The position numbers and the translations under genes are program-made. Under the pieces are notes generated by a model, which was not told the origin of the DNA, did not search any database, and saw only the letters and a program-made list of their open reading frames with translations. DNA of 64,000 bases from positions 22,639,501 through 22,703,500 of the forward strand of contig NC_084592.1 of the NCBI RefSeq assembly GCF_033807715.1, read 5' to 3'. The stretch comes from Cololabis saira. Lineage: Eukaryota; Chordata; Actinopteri; Beloniformes; Belonidae. Shown piece after piece: positions 25,301 through 36,334 of the stretch (position 1 is its first letter; every line of letters begins with the position of its first letter).

Positions 25301-28300
25301 ACAATGGAAGATTATGTGGTGGATAACTGTGCTGATGGGTTTACCTTAACCTCTTTTTAAGCAACATTAATCCCAAATACCATCCAATGCTTTCAACCTT
25401 TTTTTTAATAATGTTTGGCTCCAAGAATCTCAAGGAAATGTTTTATACAATCACTGTTTTGCTGGTAGCTTACTTAGTGTTGAAGCAATGTTGTGTTCCA
25501 CCTCATTTTGATTTAATAGATGTCTCTGGCTGATATCTCACAGCCAATATGCCTGTAATATTTTAACGGGGTTCTGTTTTCTTTCCCCCGTCTCCCCTCC
25601 AGGCTATCGATGCTTCAAGGCTGTGTTGTTTCTCACAGGCCTAATGTTTGGCTCTGTGGTCATCTTCATGCTGTGCTACAAGGAGAGGGTGATGGACACT
25701 CAGCTGAGCGTGGAGGCGTCCGTGGGCATCGGCCTCGGCATCGGGACCCTGTGTGGTCTGGTGACCATGTTGGTCCGCAGTGTGGGGCTGTTTATGGTGG
25801 GCCTGCTGCTGGGCCTGCTGGCCGGGGTGGCATCACTGGTGGTAATTTATTTGCCTTTTTTTCCAGTATTTTTATTTGTGAAATAAACTGATGTGTCCAG
25901 CTTTACTCATGTTCGTGCATCTAAGCTTCACTAGACAAGAAATGTAAACAGAAAATCCTCCCTCTGTACAAATCACACTGAAACTGCTGTGTGGAGCTGT
26001 CTTTGTCTAGATATTAATCTGGGTTAAAGATGGGGGTATGTCTGTCAATGATATGGCAATATCTCACATGTCAGAATGCTAAATACCTTTTTAATAGTTG
26101 GTTTCGATCAAATTTACTCCAGTTTTGTCTGAATAATATGTCAAGGAGACCCCGTGGATACTGAAATCATATTGAAAATACATAAAGTAATTCCAAGAAT
26201 GTTTTCAGTGTTATCCAATATAAAAGTGACTTTACTTGTGTCATATTAACTTCCTCTCAAGTCACATAATCATCCTTAATAACAACAATATCCATGATTG
26301 AAAATACTAATTATGTTTGTCGGACAAGATATTTTTAGTTTTTTTTTAAATACCTGACATGTTCATCAGAGTCCTCTGATGAAGGCTGAGGACTCTGGCC
26401 CGAATCGCAGAAACATGTCAGGTATTTTAAAAAAAAGAAGAAAAAAAATGAATTTCTTGTCTGACAAAAAGAATTTGCAAATTAAATTGTAACGCCATGG
26501 ACAAAATGAACTTTATTAAATCAATATCCACAATTACTAACATGTGAGACAAGTGGTTAGTGTCCATAATCAAGCAAAGTAGCACGCTACTGCTATAAGC
26601 TAACATTTAATGTGCAAAATGCTCATTAAATGATTTTCTAGTATGATTCTTTTGACCATGAATATTGTCAGTTGGCCACCTTTGGGCTAGATTTGCCATA
26701 TATAAGTCTACTTAAAATAGGTTTAATAGTGAGTTAACAATTCATGACATAGTTTAAAGCTGGTAATTGAGAAGACAGTAGATCCCAAACTCGTGCTACA
26801 TTGTTACACAATTTGACTACATATTTAAAATGTTACCATCTTTAGTATCTTGTATTAATTAACATTATTCTTGAAATTCTTGACCAAACCTTTTTTTTTT
26901 TCTTTTCATTTCATTTTCTTTTCATCATGTCTCAGGCCATGGAGGAGTTTTATCACCCTAAAACGGTGTGGGTTCCTCTGGGCATTCTCCTGGGCTCTGG
27001 AACCTTGTTTGCTGTCCTCACTCTTCAGTGGCAGCGCTGCTTCGTCACCTTGTCCACAGCCACGTTTGGCTCCGCTATCATCACTGTCACGGTGGATTAT
27101 TTTATAGAGCTGTTTGCCTTGGTGCAGTACATCTACGAGAGACTCAAGGTGAGGACAGTGCTGTTTGTTGTTGGGTTTTTTTTTTGTTGTTGTCGTTGTT
27201 GTTTTTTTTTTTTTTTTTTTGACTTACCTGTTTGTATTTCTGAGCGTGTGCTTGTGAGCAGGAAAGATGCCCATCACCTTGAGGCGGGTTTGTTGTCTTG
27301 TTTGCTCGGTCTGAAATTTCCAATATTTATGACTTCACAGAGGACTCAACACCAATTATTTTCTCTTCTCTTCATGGTGGATAAGGGAGTGATTGAGTTA
27401 AGAGTCTTCAGTGTGCATAAGATGTTCTAGTGTGACTCATGTTAGTTAATTTTGCCACGGTGACGTGTTTTGACGACATAGATAATATGTCGCTGTGTAA
27501 ATAGCTAATTTGATCTTGTCAGGATTAACAGAGGACTGTGAGGCTGGAGTATTCACACAAAGTCTGTTATTAAAGGAGCATAATGGAGTTTAAACAAGCC
27601 TAGGTCTATTATTAGATGATGAGTGTAAAATCTACCGAACTGATGTGAATCTCAACATATTATCAATAGATGTAAAAGCAGTAGAGTTCACAGCTTCTGC
27701 TTCCATAGATCTGGATAGATTGTTACTGATATACAATACAGACAGTTATGCACTTTTTGTACACATACAAAGTGAACTTTACCTTGCTTTGTTTGTAGGG
27801 ACTTCATCAACACTATCTATTAAGTGGAATTATATTATGTCAGAGGTTTTGTTTTGACTTGAAGGACATAAAAGTATTTTAATTTGCGATTAGAAGAGAA
27901 AGCTTCTAACACATTTAGGGTGTTTTTACTTATTATTTCTCAGTATTATCCTGATTTTGTTCATATTCTGGCCATTATGTTGACTTGAAACAAGTAAAAG
28001 CTGATTATTCAAATCTCTGCATAAATGAAATATATTATATTCACATTTTAGATAATATGTATACAATATATCAGACATTATGTTATGTAACAGCAGAGAA
28101 GATTCAGACACATAAATAAGATATTGATATGCTTCAGTATCTAGGTTTTGGCTGAAAGAAGAATATTTTTACACATGCAGCATGTACAAGGGTATTACAA
28201 AAGCTAATCATAACCATGATACAAGCAGTACCTCTAAAAGATCGTTTGTGGGTGTAGTAAAGAAAAACTTTAATCCTTGCAGGTGGCGCCAAAGAAGCCA

Positions 28301-31300
28301 GTGTGCTGGTTTACATGGGTCATCTTGGGAGTCTGGCCTGTCCTGGCCCTTCTTGGAGTGCTGATCCAATGGAAAGTTACAGCTGAGGGATTTTCTCACA
28401 CAGAGGGTGAGTTTGTACAAAACAGAAAGTAAAGTGCAAAACAGAGGGAAACTGCAAAATTGGATTCAAGTCCAACGCCCCTGAATGCCACTGGGAGTGG
28501 CTACAGTGGACTTGCATTAAAAAAATAAATATGTATATACATTTCTCTGGTCTCAAGGGGTCTGCTTGGAGCAATCCCTCCTGGCTTCAGGTGAAAAGCA
28601 TCTCAACAAGTCACCAGGATTTCATAGGGTCACATGTAGACGAATAACCACAACCATTCACACTTAGACACAGTTTACAATCACCAGTTATCGTTACATC
28701 ATGCATTTGGATCATGGGAGAAAGCTGGAATACCCTGAAAAAAGCCACGTGAGCCTGCAAATATGTAGACACAAAAGTCCCAGCCAAGATTTAAACCAGA
28801 AACCTTCAGGCTGTGAAGCTAAATCATTAATGTTAATATGTACACTTGAATTTATTGCCATGATTTAATTCAATTCAGTTTGATTCTCAAGTTTATTTAT
28901 CATTCTCTGGAGGGAAATTACATGTTGCAGTAGTCACGATTCAGTAAATGTTAAAGGTAAACAAATTACAGTTATGTAAAATGCAAAAATATATACATTC
29001 ATTATGATTTTTATTGTATTATCATATCATTGGTGTGAACCCACAATCACTACGCAAACATCAGTTATTTTTCAATAAAGCAAATAAACCTGCTTGCTAA
29101 ATTTAGTATTTTTGAGGAAGTATACTTTTCCTTCAGCCTTGTCTAATGTGCATTAGAAGGACACCATTTGTTATTGAGAGGGTGACCATCATTGTGCTTC
29201 CCTCTGAGGTTTGTGATGGCATTGCCTGGCAACAGCTTTGCAGTGGTGTTAATCCCCACCAGTGGCACTGACTGACTAATCTGCCCCTGGCTATTCTAAG
29301 GTCTGACTAAACGCAAGGTCCCATTTAAAGTAAACCCACATTTTTATAGGGCTAACATAACTTTTTGAATTGATCTTTGATGTGTGTTATTGTTGGTAAA
29401 CATGTAAACGGTAACAGAAACTAAATTATAATGCATTATGCACGTTTCACTCAACCCACCCTCTTTTAGTCTCGATAACCAGCAGAAAGCTCAGATTTAC
29501 CTTCTTTCAAAATGTCTAGCCCTCCTGACTCCAGTTGTGATGGGTTACGCATGACAATGTGAGAGTAAGAAGAGAAAAAAGTTAGTCCTTGACTTCATGA
29601 AAACAAATTACCCATTATTCTCATGTGTTCAGCTGTCTTTAATTTCTGATTTTCCTCCTGTAAGTTCTTCGCATTTTCTGTCGTTTTGGGTAAAAACCTC
29701 ACTGGTATGAACTCGACTAAACAGTTCAAGCAGGATGTGTGCTAATGTTGAGCGCATTTCTACAAATACACACAACATTTTGGGAAATGACAACATCTTA
29801 ATAGATAATAATAATAATAATAATAATAATAATGGTTCTCAGTATGGAAGGCTTGTCCAAAAAAAAAACTTGTATGACTGAAAAGAACAAGGGAGTACGA
29901 CTAGTATGAATTGTTAAACTGCACGTGAACAAGCCAAAAGCTTTCTGAAATTATGTCCATGTTACGGATGCTGAAAAAAACTCATACCCACTATCAAGCA
30001 CAGAGGTGGAGGTATAATGATTTGGGGTTGTTTAAGTTGACTGTGAACTCATCTCTGTACCTCAACATTCTGGAAGCAAATGTTAGGAAGCTGTAAGTCC
30101 GACAGCAAAAACTTGGTGGAAACTGGGTCATGCAACAGCATAATTAACCAAAGCACACAAAACATTTAGGCCAGAATGGCTGAAAAGGTTAGAATAAAGA
30201 GTTCAGAGTATTTTCACTTGTTCAGTGGCTGAACCTGACAGGATAAGGCTAAGATTTCCTGGTCTGGCTCACAGAGGGTTCGCCATTCGTGCTGCTGCTG
30301 CCACTTAGTGTACGCATTAGACTTTTCTTTTTCCTCCAAGACTATGAATGTTTGTATTCAATAACAAAAACCCTACTGTTTCTAATTTGTGTGTTCAGTC
30401 TCCCTTAAATGTTGCGGGCCAACAAACGGCATAAAAAGTGCAGACAATGTTTGTGAACATGAGTTGAACTAACTAAAAAAAAAGAACCTTGCATTCAGCA
30501 AGGGCACCCATCGGTGCCTAACGTCTGAAAATTACCTTAGAATAGGCACAACTCAATTAAAAACGCTGGACGTTGAGAGATGTGCACATCCAAAAGACCA
30601 TAAATGAACTCAAGTAATACTATAAAGAAGGAAGGTTTTAAATTCTCAATGTGAGTGACTGACAACCAACAACTTCAGGTTGTGCTGCTGAAGCTGGATC
30701 TAAAGTCTTGAGTCATGAATCTATTTAGCATTGTCTGCATGATTTTCCTCTTTTTGGCCTCATTTTTCTTAAATTAATAATGATTCAAAGTTATCCATTG
30801 CTATTCGCCTGAGTTTGTCTTTACCTAACACGAAGACCCACCGACAAGATGCTTTTTCTATGTAGTTAATAACTTTTATACATCACTATTAACATTTTTT
30901 TAAGATCTTTCTGCTAGACCAGAGGTGGACAGGATTTTTTTTCACACTAGGGCCATGTTTCCACAATTAAAAGTAGGGCCAAGGCTCAGATGGTTTGATT
31001 ACAACATGGACTTTTTTTAACTCACTATCAGATTCAATTTAATTCAATTCAATTCAATTTTACTTATATAGCATCTATTACAAAAGAAAGTTGTCTATAG
31101 GCGCTGTCCAGAGACCCAGAACATGACCCCGACCAATTATTACACAAACATTGGCAGGTAAAAAACTTCTCTTGTGGGAGAAAAACCATAAGCCAAACAG
31201 TGGCAAGAAAAAAAGTCCCTTTTTGGAGGGAAGAAAGCTTGAGTAGGATCTGGATCATGAGTGGGGACCGTCCTGCTGGAGGCCAGCTGGACAGAACAGA

Positions 31301-34300
31301 AAAAGAGAGATCAGACAGAGAGAAATGAGAACAGAGAAATGAGAGACGGACACAATGGTTAGATGGTGCACTACAGGGACGACTATATGAACAGATTTAG
31401 ACAGCAGACACTGAGGTGGTCAGGGGTGAGGGCAGGCCATGCTGTCAGCAGGCATCTACCAGACATCCACACAGACAGGACCAAGCAAGGAGTGGGATGA
31501 TCAGAGCGTGGGACAGAAGGGGTAGCAGGGCCTGCAAACATGCACAGAAGAGAAAAGGAGGGGGCAGACCAGCACAACAAACTACAAAAAACAATGGAGA
31601 GACAATTATGCTGATGAGATACTTCTAATTAATAACTGAGGATTGATCTGAAGAAAGCAAAGAGAGGAAGGGTGATGGGCACCGCCCAGTAGATCATGTG
31701 TCCCCCCTGCAGCAAAGGTCTATCGAAGCATATCTACAACAAAGCTATGTTTAAGATGAGCTGCTCTAGTCTTGTCCTGTAGCTGCAGCTATGACTACTG
31801 GCCCTAACAGACCACAGTTTACACTAACTAGAGGCTTTACTAAACACAAACGTTTTAATGAAGGCTTACATCAGTCTCACAAGCTTGTACAGTAACTACT
31901 ACGGCTTATTAGTGGGTGACGAACTGTTCTGTGAAAATCTACCAATGTGGAAACCTTTACCCTGGCGTTTCCTTCTTTATTTCTAAGTGATTGCTGCAGT
32001 TGTCATGTTTGGTGTTCTTATTAAACACACCGATACACACTTTACACGCACATACATACATGCTGAATATATAAAAGCAGCACAAAACCACAAAATTATG
32101 AAAAATCCTGCTATTATAGACGAAAGAATACCAAGACATTTTGTCTCATTTAGTTTTTCGGTCTGGAAACGCATAACTTTTGGGGCATATTTACACACAC
32201 TGCATCTCGTTTTTTACAAGCGCTCACAGTTACAAAGTGCCAGTGAAGAAGTCACACATGGCCTCAAATAATGGGATTAACAGCAGGGTTCTGCGGTTAC
32301 CAGACAGGACGTGGGCAAAGAGTTAGGCAGCTTTTTAGTGCCATTTTGAAAATGTTGCAACTCTGTGTAGTGGAGAGAAAGGGATAAACATATAAAGGCA
32401 TTACAGTTTGCTGTGAGTGCGAGAGGAAATGGATCCTTAATTCTATACACTTTAATGCTTTTGTGGGATTGTGGTGAGAGCCCTCATGCAGAAATAAGTG
32501 GAAAAATACAAATAATAATGATTGTAAATGAAAACGGTGGGGGGGGGGGGGAGGGAAACAGAACATCAGGGTTGTTTGAACGTGCTTTTTATCTACTGTG
32601 TGTTCAGAAAGATGGAGGAGGAAAAAAAATAATATTACTATCATTCATCATGATTGGTGATAAAAGGCAAGTTAATTGTTATCTCATTTCAATTGAAAAT
32701 TGATAAATAAGCTTGATGCGTTTTTAGCATCAACGACTGAAAACTGGCTTTAATGGTGACGAGCGGTATATTAACAAAAGAAAGAGGGATGGAGAATTTC
32801 ACTGAGGGTCAGAATGAAGAGGGAGCAGGTGTATTGGGGGAGGGTCTGAGTGAGGGTAATAAACTGGGGCACAATGGGTAAGCAGGGCACCCAAGTGGAT
32901 CGGTGAGGGAAATCATCTGTCAGCTGAATGAACAGCACATGGGACATGGACACAGATAAATCGTTAAGGTTACACGATTCATGTTTTTTCTGGCCTTCCT
33001 GTGAAGGCAATGGTAGGAAATGCACTGATACTGTGAACATCTAAACAATTAGGGATCCTATTGGCATATGTAACATCACCTTTGTACCAACCCCACCCAT
33101 TTCTCTTATTTAACCCTAAATTCTCAAACAGCTTCTTTCTTTTTTTAAACAGTTTTCAAATGGTCCCCTCTCACGGGGTCAAAAGTTTATGTTGGTCCTC
33201 ACAAAGACACACAAACCAGAACGCAGAGGCGTGTGGTCATAGGGCTCGAGATGGGGGGAGCTGGGGGGAAATAAAAGGGGGGAGGTGGTGGTGCTTGGGG
33301 GTCATCATTACGGAGTTTCCCTGGCAGATGGTGCCTGATGTCCAATTGCACAGACACAATCGACCTCATCATCTACACCCAAACACACTAGCATCTGAGG
33401 CAGCTGTGACCTCTCCAGCCCGTCTGTGATGTGGAGTCATTTCTACTTCATAAAACGGAAACGAACAGATCCCTTACACGGCGAACTGCAATGTCCCCAA
33501 AATAATCTTGTGGTTAAACAATGGGTAGTGAGAAAAAGATGGATGTTGGACATCTTCCGCTGGGGAGGGTGTGAGAATAACAAGAACACATCACCCACTC
33601 GCAATATGTCAGGAGACTGAGCAGCTCAGTACACGCACATGCAGGGAGGAAAACTGCCCGTCTGACTAAATAGAAAGAATGAAATGAGGAAATGTGTGTT
33701 AGATTGTTCCATTTCAATATTTCTGCTTGGCTTAATCTGCCTTATTATTATTCAACTCTTCAATTAAACCTCTACCAAGTATTGTTTTATCCTGCCATCA
33801 CTAACAGTCGATTATGTTTATTCCTACCTTTCTTCCACACTCAATCCCAACTCTGTTATCTCGACCTGAAGTGGTTCTGAGTCGGCAACAGCGGAGGGTC
33901 CAGCTCATGCGAATCCGTCAAAGGGAAGAGAGGCTGAAAAAGGAGAAGGAAAGCAAGAAGAAGAAAAAACGCCAGAGCCAGAAGAACATCCTCAAGCAGA
34001 AGAGTCACACTCATCACCACCACCAGCATTACCACCACCCTGCAGCGTCCCATCCTCATCACCAAAGCCAGACCTCTCAGCCACCTAAAGTTCCTCCTCC
34101 TCCTCCTGCTCCTTCTCAGACAGAACCTGGCTACCACCGCAAGCCCAATCCGAAAAGACGCTTTGATGGAGATGTGCTGTCTCCGGTAAGCTGATAAAAA
34201 CACAGTATTTATGACAGATAATGAAACTGAGATTGGCTGACATATGTGATCCAGTACGTAAGTATTTTAGAGGGTTATTTAAGTTGTTTTATTAGGTTCT

Positions 34301-36334
34301 ATGCTTCTGCACGTGCAGTTTAAAATGAGATACTGCAATAAAGTTCAGTGGATTTACAGAGTTTTGGCCAGTTTTGGCCACCAAGAGTCTGAGACCTCTG
34401 TGACAAAGCAGCAATCCCATATGGCAGCTCGTGCGGGGAGTCTACAGCAGAGCAAATCCACCTTGTTTGGGCTGAGCCACCAGGTGCTTCCTAATGACCT
34501 GCAGTGATCCACATTTGCCCAAGGAATGATGTGTCCTTGGATTTCCCTTATCCTTGTGTCTACCGTCGAATCTCTCTTTGTCTGCCACATTCCCTTGGAC
34601 CAATTTAACTTTGGCAGTTGAACATAAACAACATAGCGCCAAGAAGACGATAAAACTCGACTATCTAGAGTAGTTTATCTCAATCCCGGCCCTCATGGGT
34701 TGCTGCCCTTTTTTTTCTCACAAGATTTTGTGGCTCTGGTTGGCTTTTATTTAAAAGTAGCTCGACAGGAAACTTGACATAGAGAGAAAGGGAAGACCCG
34801 CAGCAAAGAATCATAGTCCCGGAGTCGAACCTGGACAACGTACACAAGGCCAATGGCCTCTGTATATGGTGCGGCCACTCAACCAAGTGAGCTATTCAGC
34901 ACCCCGGTCCTGCATGTTTTAGATGTTAACCGGCTTTTAACGCGTCTGATTCAAATGAATGGGTCCTTTTCACACTGGGGCAGACCTTGGTGACAGGCTA
35001 AAAGCAAGAGTGTTAGAGCAAGAAAACATCTAAAATGTTGGCGTAGGAGTTTTATCATTTGAGAAAATCCCTCCACAAATGTAAGATGCCAATTTAAAGA
35101 AAAAGCTGCAGCATCTGAAATCGATTTCCTCTGCAGGGTGGAGGGACTCTCCCTTAGCAATCGGGTGAGCAGTTCATTCATTCATCTAATAGGGGCTCAG
35201 GAGTATAGACTAATCCGATTAGTCTTTATTCTAATCAAAAATGGAGTAGAATTTAGAAATGATTAACATGATTTATCACTACTACTAAAATACAAAAACC
35301 TTAAATGCCCCTATAAGCCATCTATAGGCAGTCTTTCGCTGCAGGAATAAGTATTTTGAAATCATTTCCGATTTTAAAGTTGCATTTTGCCCATTAACAA
35401 CCACAAAATGAACCTTACTTGAAGGTTTATTCTTCAAGCATTTCTCCTGGGGAAGTATGACCCAGACGCCATCTCTTTACGTAGTAGAAATAATCCATCC
35501 ACCCTGCTGTTCACACTAGTCCTGCCTCAGGAACTGTTCAATTCTATGTTCTTCAGTTCCCCAGTCCATGCACTAAAGAGAGAAGTGCTTATTATTTGCT
35601 TTTTCTTTCCAAAGATACTGATTTCCCCCAGTGATATGTCTGACAATTGGAAGGAATTAGCCTGCCCTCGAACGAATCATTGTACAGTTTCTGCGCAAAA
35701 TGGGTTTAAAGCTAGTTCTCCTCTGGGTTAGCAGTGACCCATAATAAACCTTTTCAAAGCCACAAGTAGACATTCTTAAAACTTTGAAAAGTACAACATT
35801 GTGTAGTTTTCTAATGATAATCTATAATAAGTAACATTAGACGTGGCTGTACTTTTGTGATATATTCTGATGACTTGTGTGCTTGCTGTAATCCAAATGT
35901 TAAAACAAATCAAACTGTTTCATGCAAAAGTCTTGGTTTTCTGTCCGTTGAATCTTTGTCTGTCTAGTAAGAAAATTATTTCAAATATGAGTAATGTAGT
36001 ATTATCTTGTCTGCTGCTGAGCATAAGACTTCAGTTAACTTTGCAGCATGGTTAGAGCTAATTTGTGGAACTACCTCAGTTTTGTGTGACTATAACAAAT
36101 CAGAATATTTTGGACATCTTTTGTGACTCTTTCAGTTGTTTACTGTCGCCATGCACTTACAACAACACTTCTGCCTGTCCACAGAGCTACATCAGGAGTT
36201 TCAGGGACAGACAGACTGACAGGCGGCCATACTCCCACAGTCGAATGAGTCGCTCTCGAATGGCCGAACTGGACTACGACTGCGGATCTCAAGTGCCCCT
36301 GACAGCCCACAACGGACCTGCAGTTCGCATCTGA
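16318..36334 (+). CDS. tmem198: Transmembrane protein 198 (six coding exons, complete)
   Basis: Coding exons: 16318-16456, 25603-25841, 26936-27148, 28283-28406, 33872-34185, 36185-36334. All have GT/AG borders and matching phases, giving 1179 nt or 392 residues; I recall about 360 for the human protein. Residues 30-230 are mostly hydrophobic and form about seven membrane segments (family DUF4203/TMEM198). The tail begins with the family motif [10 protein letters not shown] (residues 246-255) and ends [19 protein letters not shown]...PLTA..GPAVRI, close to the human C-terminus. Family knowledge: a plasma-membrane and vesicle protein reported to associate with LRP6 and promote its CK1-dependent phosphorylation in Wnt signalling. 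The start is the ATG at 16318, in a CACCATG context. Oddities: a Lys/Glu-rich stretch (257-272), a His-rich run (284-302) and a Pro-rich run in exon 5 lengthen the cytoplasmic tail. Intron 1 (9.1 kb) holds nested transposons. Identification is firm; the ohnolog (a or b) is not assigned. Confidence 0.95.
16896..20306 (-). CDS. LINE ORF2: apurinic-like endonuclease plus reverse transcriptase, uninterrupted
   Basis: 1136 codons without a stop. Residues about 197-405 form an exonuclease-endonuclease-phosphatase domain with LFNTRSLN (201-208), the catalytic-type ETW (230-232), GDFN (335-338) and SDH (397-399). Residues about 665-940 form the reverse transcriptase with FRPISNL (694-700), LDLTAAFDT (764-772), [11 protein letters not shown] (821-831) and the active-site YADD (855-858). 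A C-terminal region of about 190 residues follows, as in L2/CR1 elements. The first ATG at 20306 may be upstream of the true start, because residues 1-190 are low-complexity and Ser/Pro-rich. All catalytic signatures I can check are present. The element copies itself by target-primed reverse transcription; it is not a host gene. Confidence 0.9.
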   Translation of the reverse strand: MIQLLLLPCTPQLSVSSLRCGLLLEPSRVSFALNHRLKQLASCSLLCHYSFTGHRCFPSSATTSSTSTSLPAGCSMLWLILWIFLGFSSLLYTRTLGSSTLALVSFQLPLSTRTMPPLHSAAAHHPRPTPGPLWQNHPPHSRSGRMFSYSFTSPNSIPSFWSSCRPATSLRHHNKQNLSNLRPLPQSSQPITKQHHLKLALFNTRSLNNKSLLLNEFITDNNLDFLCLTETWHKPLDYFSLNQATPPNFTYMEQARAEGRGGGVAAIYRKDIKATSIPIPVIPSFEHAAFKLPGPTPLVTAVIYRPPKPNPSFLSDLSDFLTQLCSISPSVLLLGDFNFHINDANSKPAAEFLDLLHCLNFTQHVDFPTHARGHTLDLVCSTGLTINQLSSLNLHVSDHLAIIMDINIPIPTPKESRKISFRNIRSISPSALSASLATQMSASPPPSPDNPSDLVDYYNHTLSSCLDQLAPIKTKTVSFARSAPWYTPELRKLKSRKRQLERLCKKSGLTVHQLAYTDHLHQYKDALNSARSTYFSNIIHSDSSNPKALFSTINKLLKPSDNISNSFTVSKCNDFLSFFQSKIQTIYSNLTTSSTPSTSPPVSPPSTSQSLSHFSPMSSASLSTVMMGMKTSSCALDPIPSTFIKNCLPAISPLIINIVNSSFSSGSVPDTLKLAAVTPILKKPGLNPDTMNNFRPISNLPFLSKILERAVATQLKTHLTSNDLFETFQSGFRSRHSTETALIKVINDLLLSSDSGNLSILLLLDLTAAFDTISHTILLSRLESSLYITGSALSWLKSYLTNRHQFISINNCSSSTAPLSQGVPQGSVLGPLLFILYMLPLGNIIRRHRLHFHCYADDVQLYISTKSLTSATHSTLTNCLTEIKSWMHSNFLQLNCNKSDMLIIGPKSLTKTAHNFTLTMDNSILSPSTHIRNLGVILDNNLSFQHHVNHITRTAFFHLKNIARLRPSLSFSTAETLIHAFITSRLDYCNSILYGSTSKVLNKLQYIQNSAARLLTHTRSRDHITPVLQKLHWLPIPQRIHFKILLLTHKALHNQAPCYLTDLLHRYTPSRSLRSSDANFLSLPVRTKHRTWGDRAFSIAAPTLWNSLPKNICDCTDLPAFKSHLKTHLYRTAFNV
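20401..20470 (-). repeat. 28-bp tandem units at the LINE 5' end
   Basis: Two 28-bp copies (20401-20428, 20429-20456; one mismatch) and a partial third (20457-20470, diverged at its end) stop exactly at the target-site duplication. Short tandem repeats at LINE 5' ends are often internal promoter units; that role is inferred. Confidence 0.75.
20717..20884 (-). CDS. Short acidic ORF inside the T2-type element (55 aa)
   Basis: The frame starts ATG at 20884 and ends TGA at 20717-20719. It opens [20 protein letters not shown] and contains PYRFEPEYT (residues 21-29). Its first ~38 codons lie in the unique centre between the palindrome arms, and the rest reads into an arm. The acidic start followed by PYRFEP resembles the N-terminus of fish proteins often labelled P2X7-like that carry a Cys/His zinc-ribbon domain. 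I recall the resemblance and cannot verify it. No zinc-ribbon is present here, so it would be a captured or residual first exon of a larger transposon gene. Translation is unproven. Confidence 0.45.
   Translation of the reverse strand: MSEYLSNSEVVDDDLEYDGRPYRFEPEYTAEVLTKRRTECAHRDDVMSSEVLFTN
21294..25602 (+). other. tmem198: tmem198 intron 1, remainder
   Basis: Intronic sequence with one recognised dispersed repeat (22630-22890). No additional coding exon fits between exons 1 and 2, because their phases join directly. Confidence 0.5.
22630..22890 (-). repeat. Teleost dispersed repeat (family B), fragment
   Basis: Contains GCCAAGCTAAGGAAACC, AACAGATCCCCGGTCATGAG and CTTAACAGGAAGAAACCTCT, phrases that recur in many fish genomes beside a TTCAATT tail. 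The related copy at 31030 supports a dispersed family. Orientation is inferred from the tail. Confidence 0.5.
25842..26935 (+). other. tmem198: tmem198 intron 2
   Basis: Intron between phase-0 exons. It contains the fold-back element at 26316-26468 and a polypyrimidine tract before the exon 3 acceptor. Confidence 0.7.
26316..26468. repeat. Fold-back element with three stacked inverted repeats
   Basis: Three nested pairs: TTTGTCGGACAAGA (26316-26329) with TTCTTGTCTGACAAA (26454-26468), one mismatch; AAATACCTGACATGTT (26348-26363) with its exact complement at 26412-26427; CAGAGTCCTC (26367-26376) with its exact complement at 26388-26397. The loop region carries CTGATGA (26376-26382), and GAAAC follows at 26410-26414. 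Confidence 0.85.
27149..28282 (+). other. tmem198: tmem198 intron 3
   Basis: AT-rich intron with GTT and T runs near the donor (27176-27220). No repeat family or extra exon recognised. Confidence 0.6.
28600..28830 (+). repeat. Family A dispersed repeat, strongly decayed
   Basis: Recognised by the order of ACCATTCACACTTAGACAC, TTTACAATCACCAGTTA, CATGGGAGAAAGCTGGAATACC and ACCAGAAACCTTCAGGCTGTGA. The same blocks occur in that order in the better copy at 54930-55272. Confidence 0.6.
29805..29833. repeat. (TAA)n microsatellite
   Basis: About nine trinucleotide units directly before the Tc1 relic. Confidence 0.9.
29870..30280 (+). mobile_element. Second Tc1-like transposase relic
   Basis: Broken frames read [11 protein letters not shown] (30000-30032), then segments equivalent to [13 protein letters not shown] and PKHT of Tc1 transposases (about 30070-30160). 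These cover the central catalytic domain. Stops and frameshifts are numerous and no terminal repeats were found. Confidence 0.7.
31030..31330 (-). repeat. Teleost dispersed repeat (family B), second copy
   Basis: Begins with TTCAATT pentamers, then TACTTATATAGCATCTATTAC, a retroposon-type tail read on the minus strand, followed by CAGTGGCAAGAAAAAAAGTCC and GGACCGTCCTGCTGGAGGCC. Confidence 0.55.
32539..32551. repeat. G homopolymer
   Basis: Run of 13 G in tmem198 intron 4. Confidence 0.85.
34186..36184 (+). other. tmem198: tmem198 intron 5
   Basis: Intron between phase-0 exons 5 and 6. It contains a SINE-like stretch at 34675-34905; otherwise nothing is recognised. Confidence 0.55.
34675..34905 (-). 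repeat. tRNA-like/SINE-like dispersed repeat
   Basis: Contains GGAGTCGAACCTGG and GCCACTCAACCAAGTGAGCTA, which resemble the reversed T-arm and A-box region of tRNA-derived repeats, followed by TATTCAGCACCCCGG. It is not a functional tRNA: no cloverleaf closes. Family uncertain. Confidence 0.45.

Larger units (their letters stand above)
28407..33871 (+). other. tmem198: tmem198 intron 4
   Basis: 5.5 kb intron holding a decayed family A repeat, a (TAA)n run (29805-29833), a Tc1 relic (29870-30280), a family B repeat (31030-31330) and a G run at 32539-32551. No alternative exon is apparent. Confidence 0.55.

Noticed and set aside
33856..34203. 115-codon minus-strand frame opposite tmem198 exon 5
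   Set aside because: Shadow of the Lys/His/Pro-rich coding exon on the plus strand.
34675..34905. Possible tRNA gene
   Set aside because: Only T-arm-like and A-box-like words are present; no acceptor stem or cloverleaf closes, so it is treated as a SINE-like repeat.
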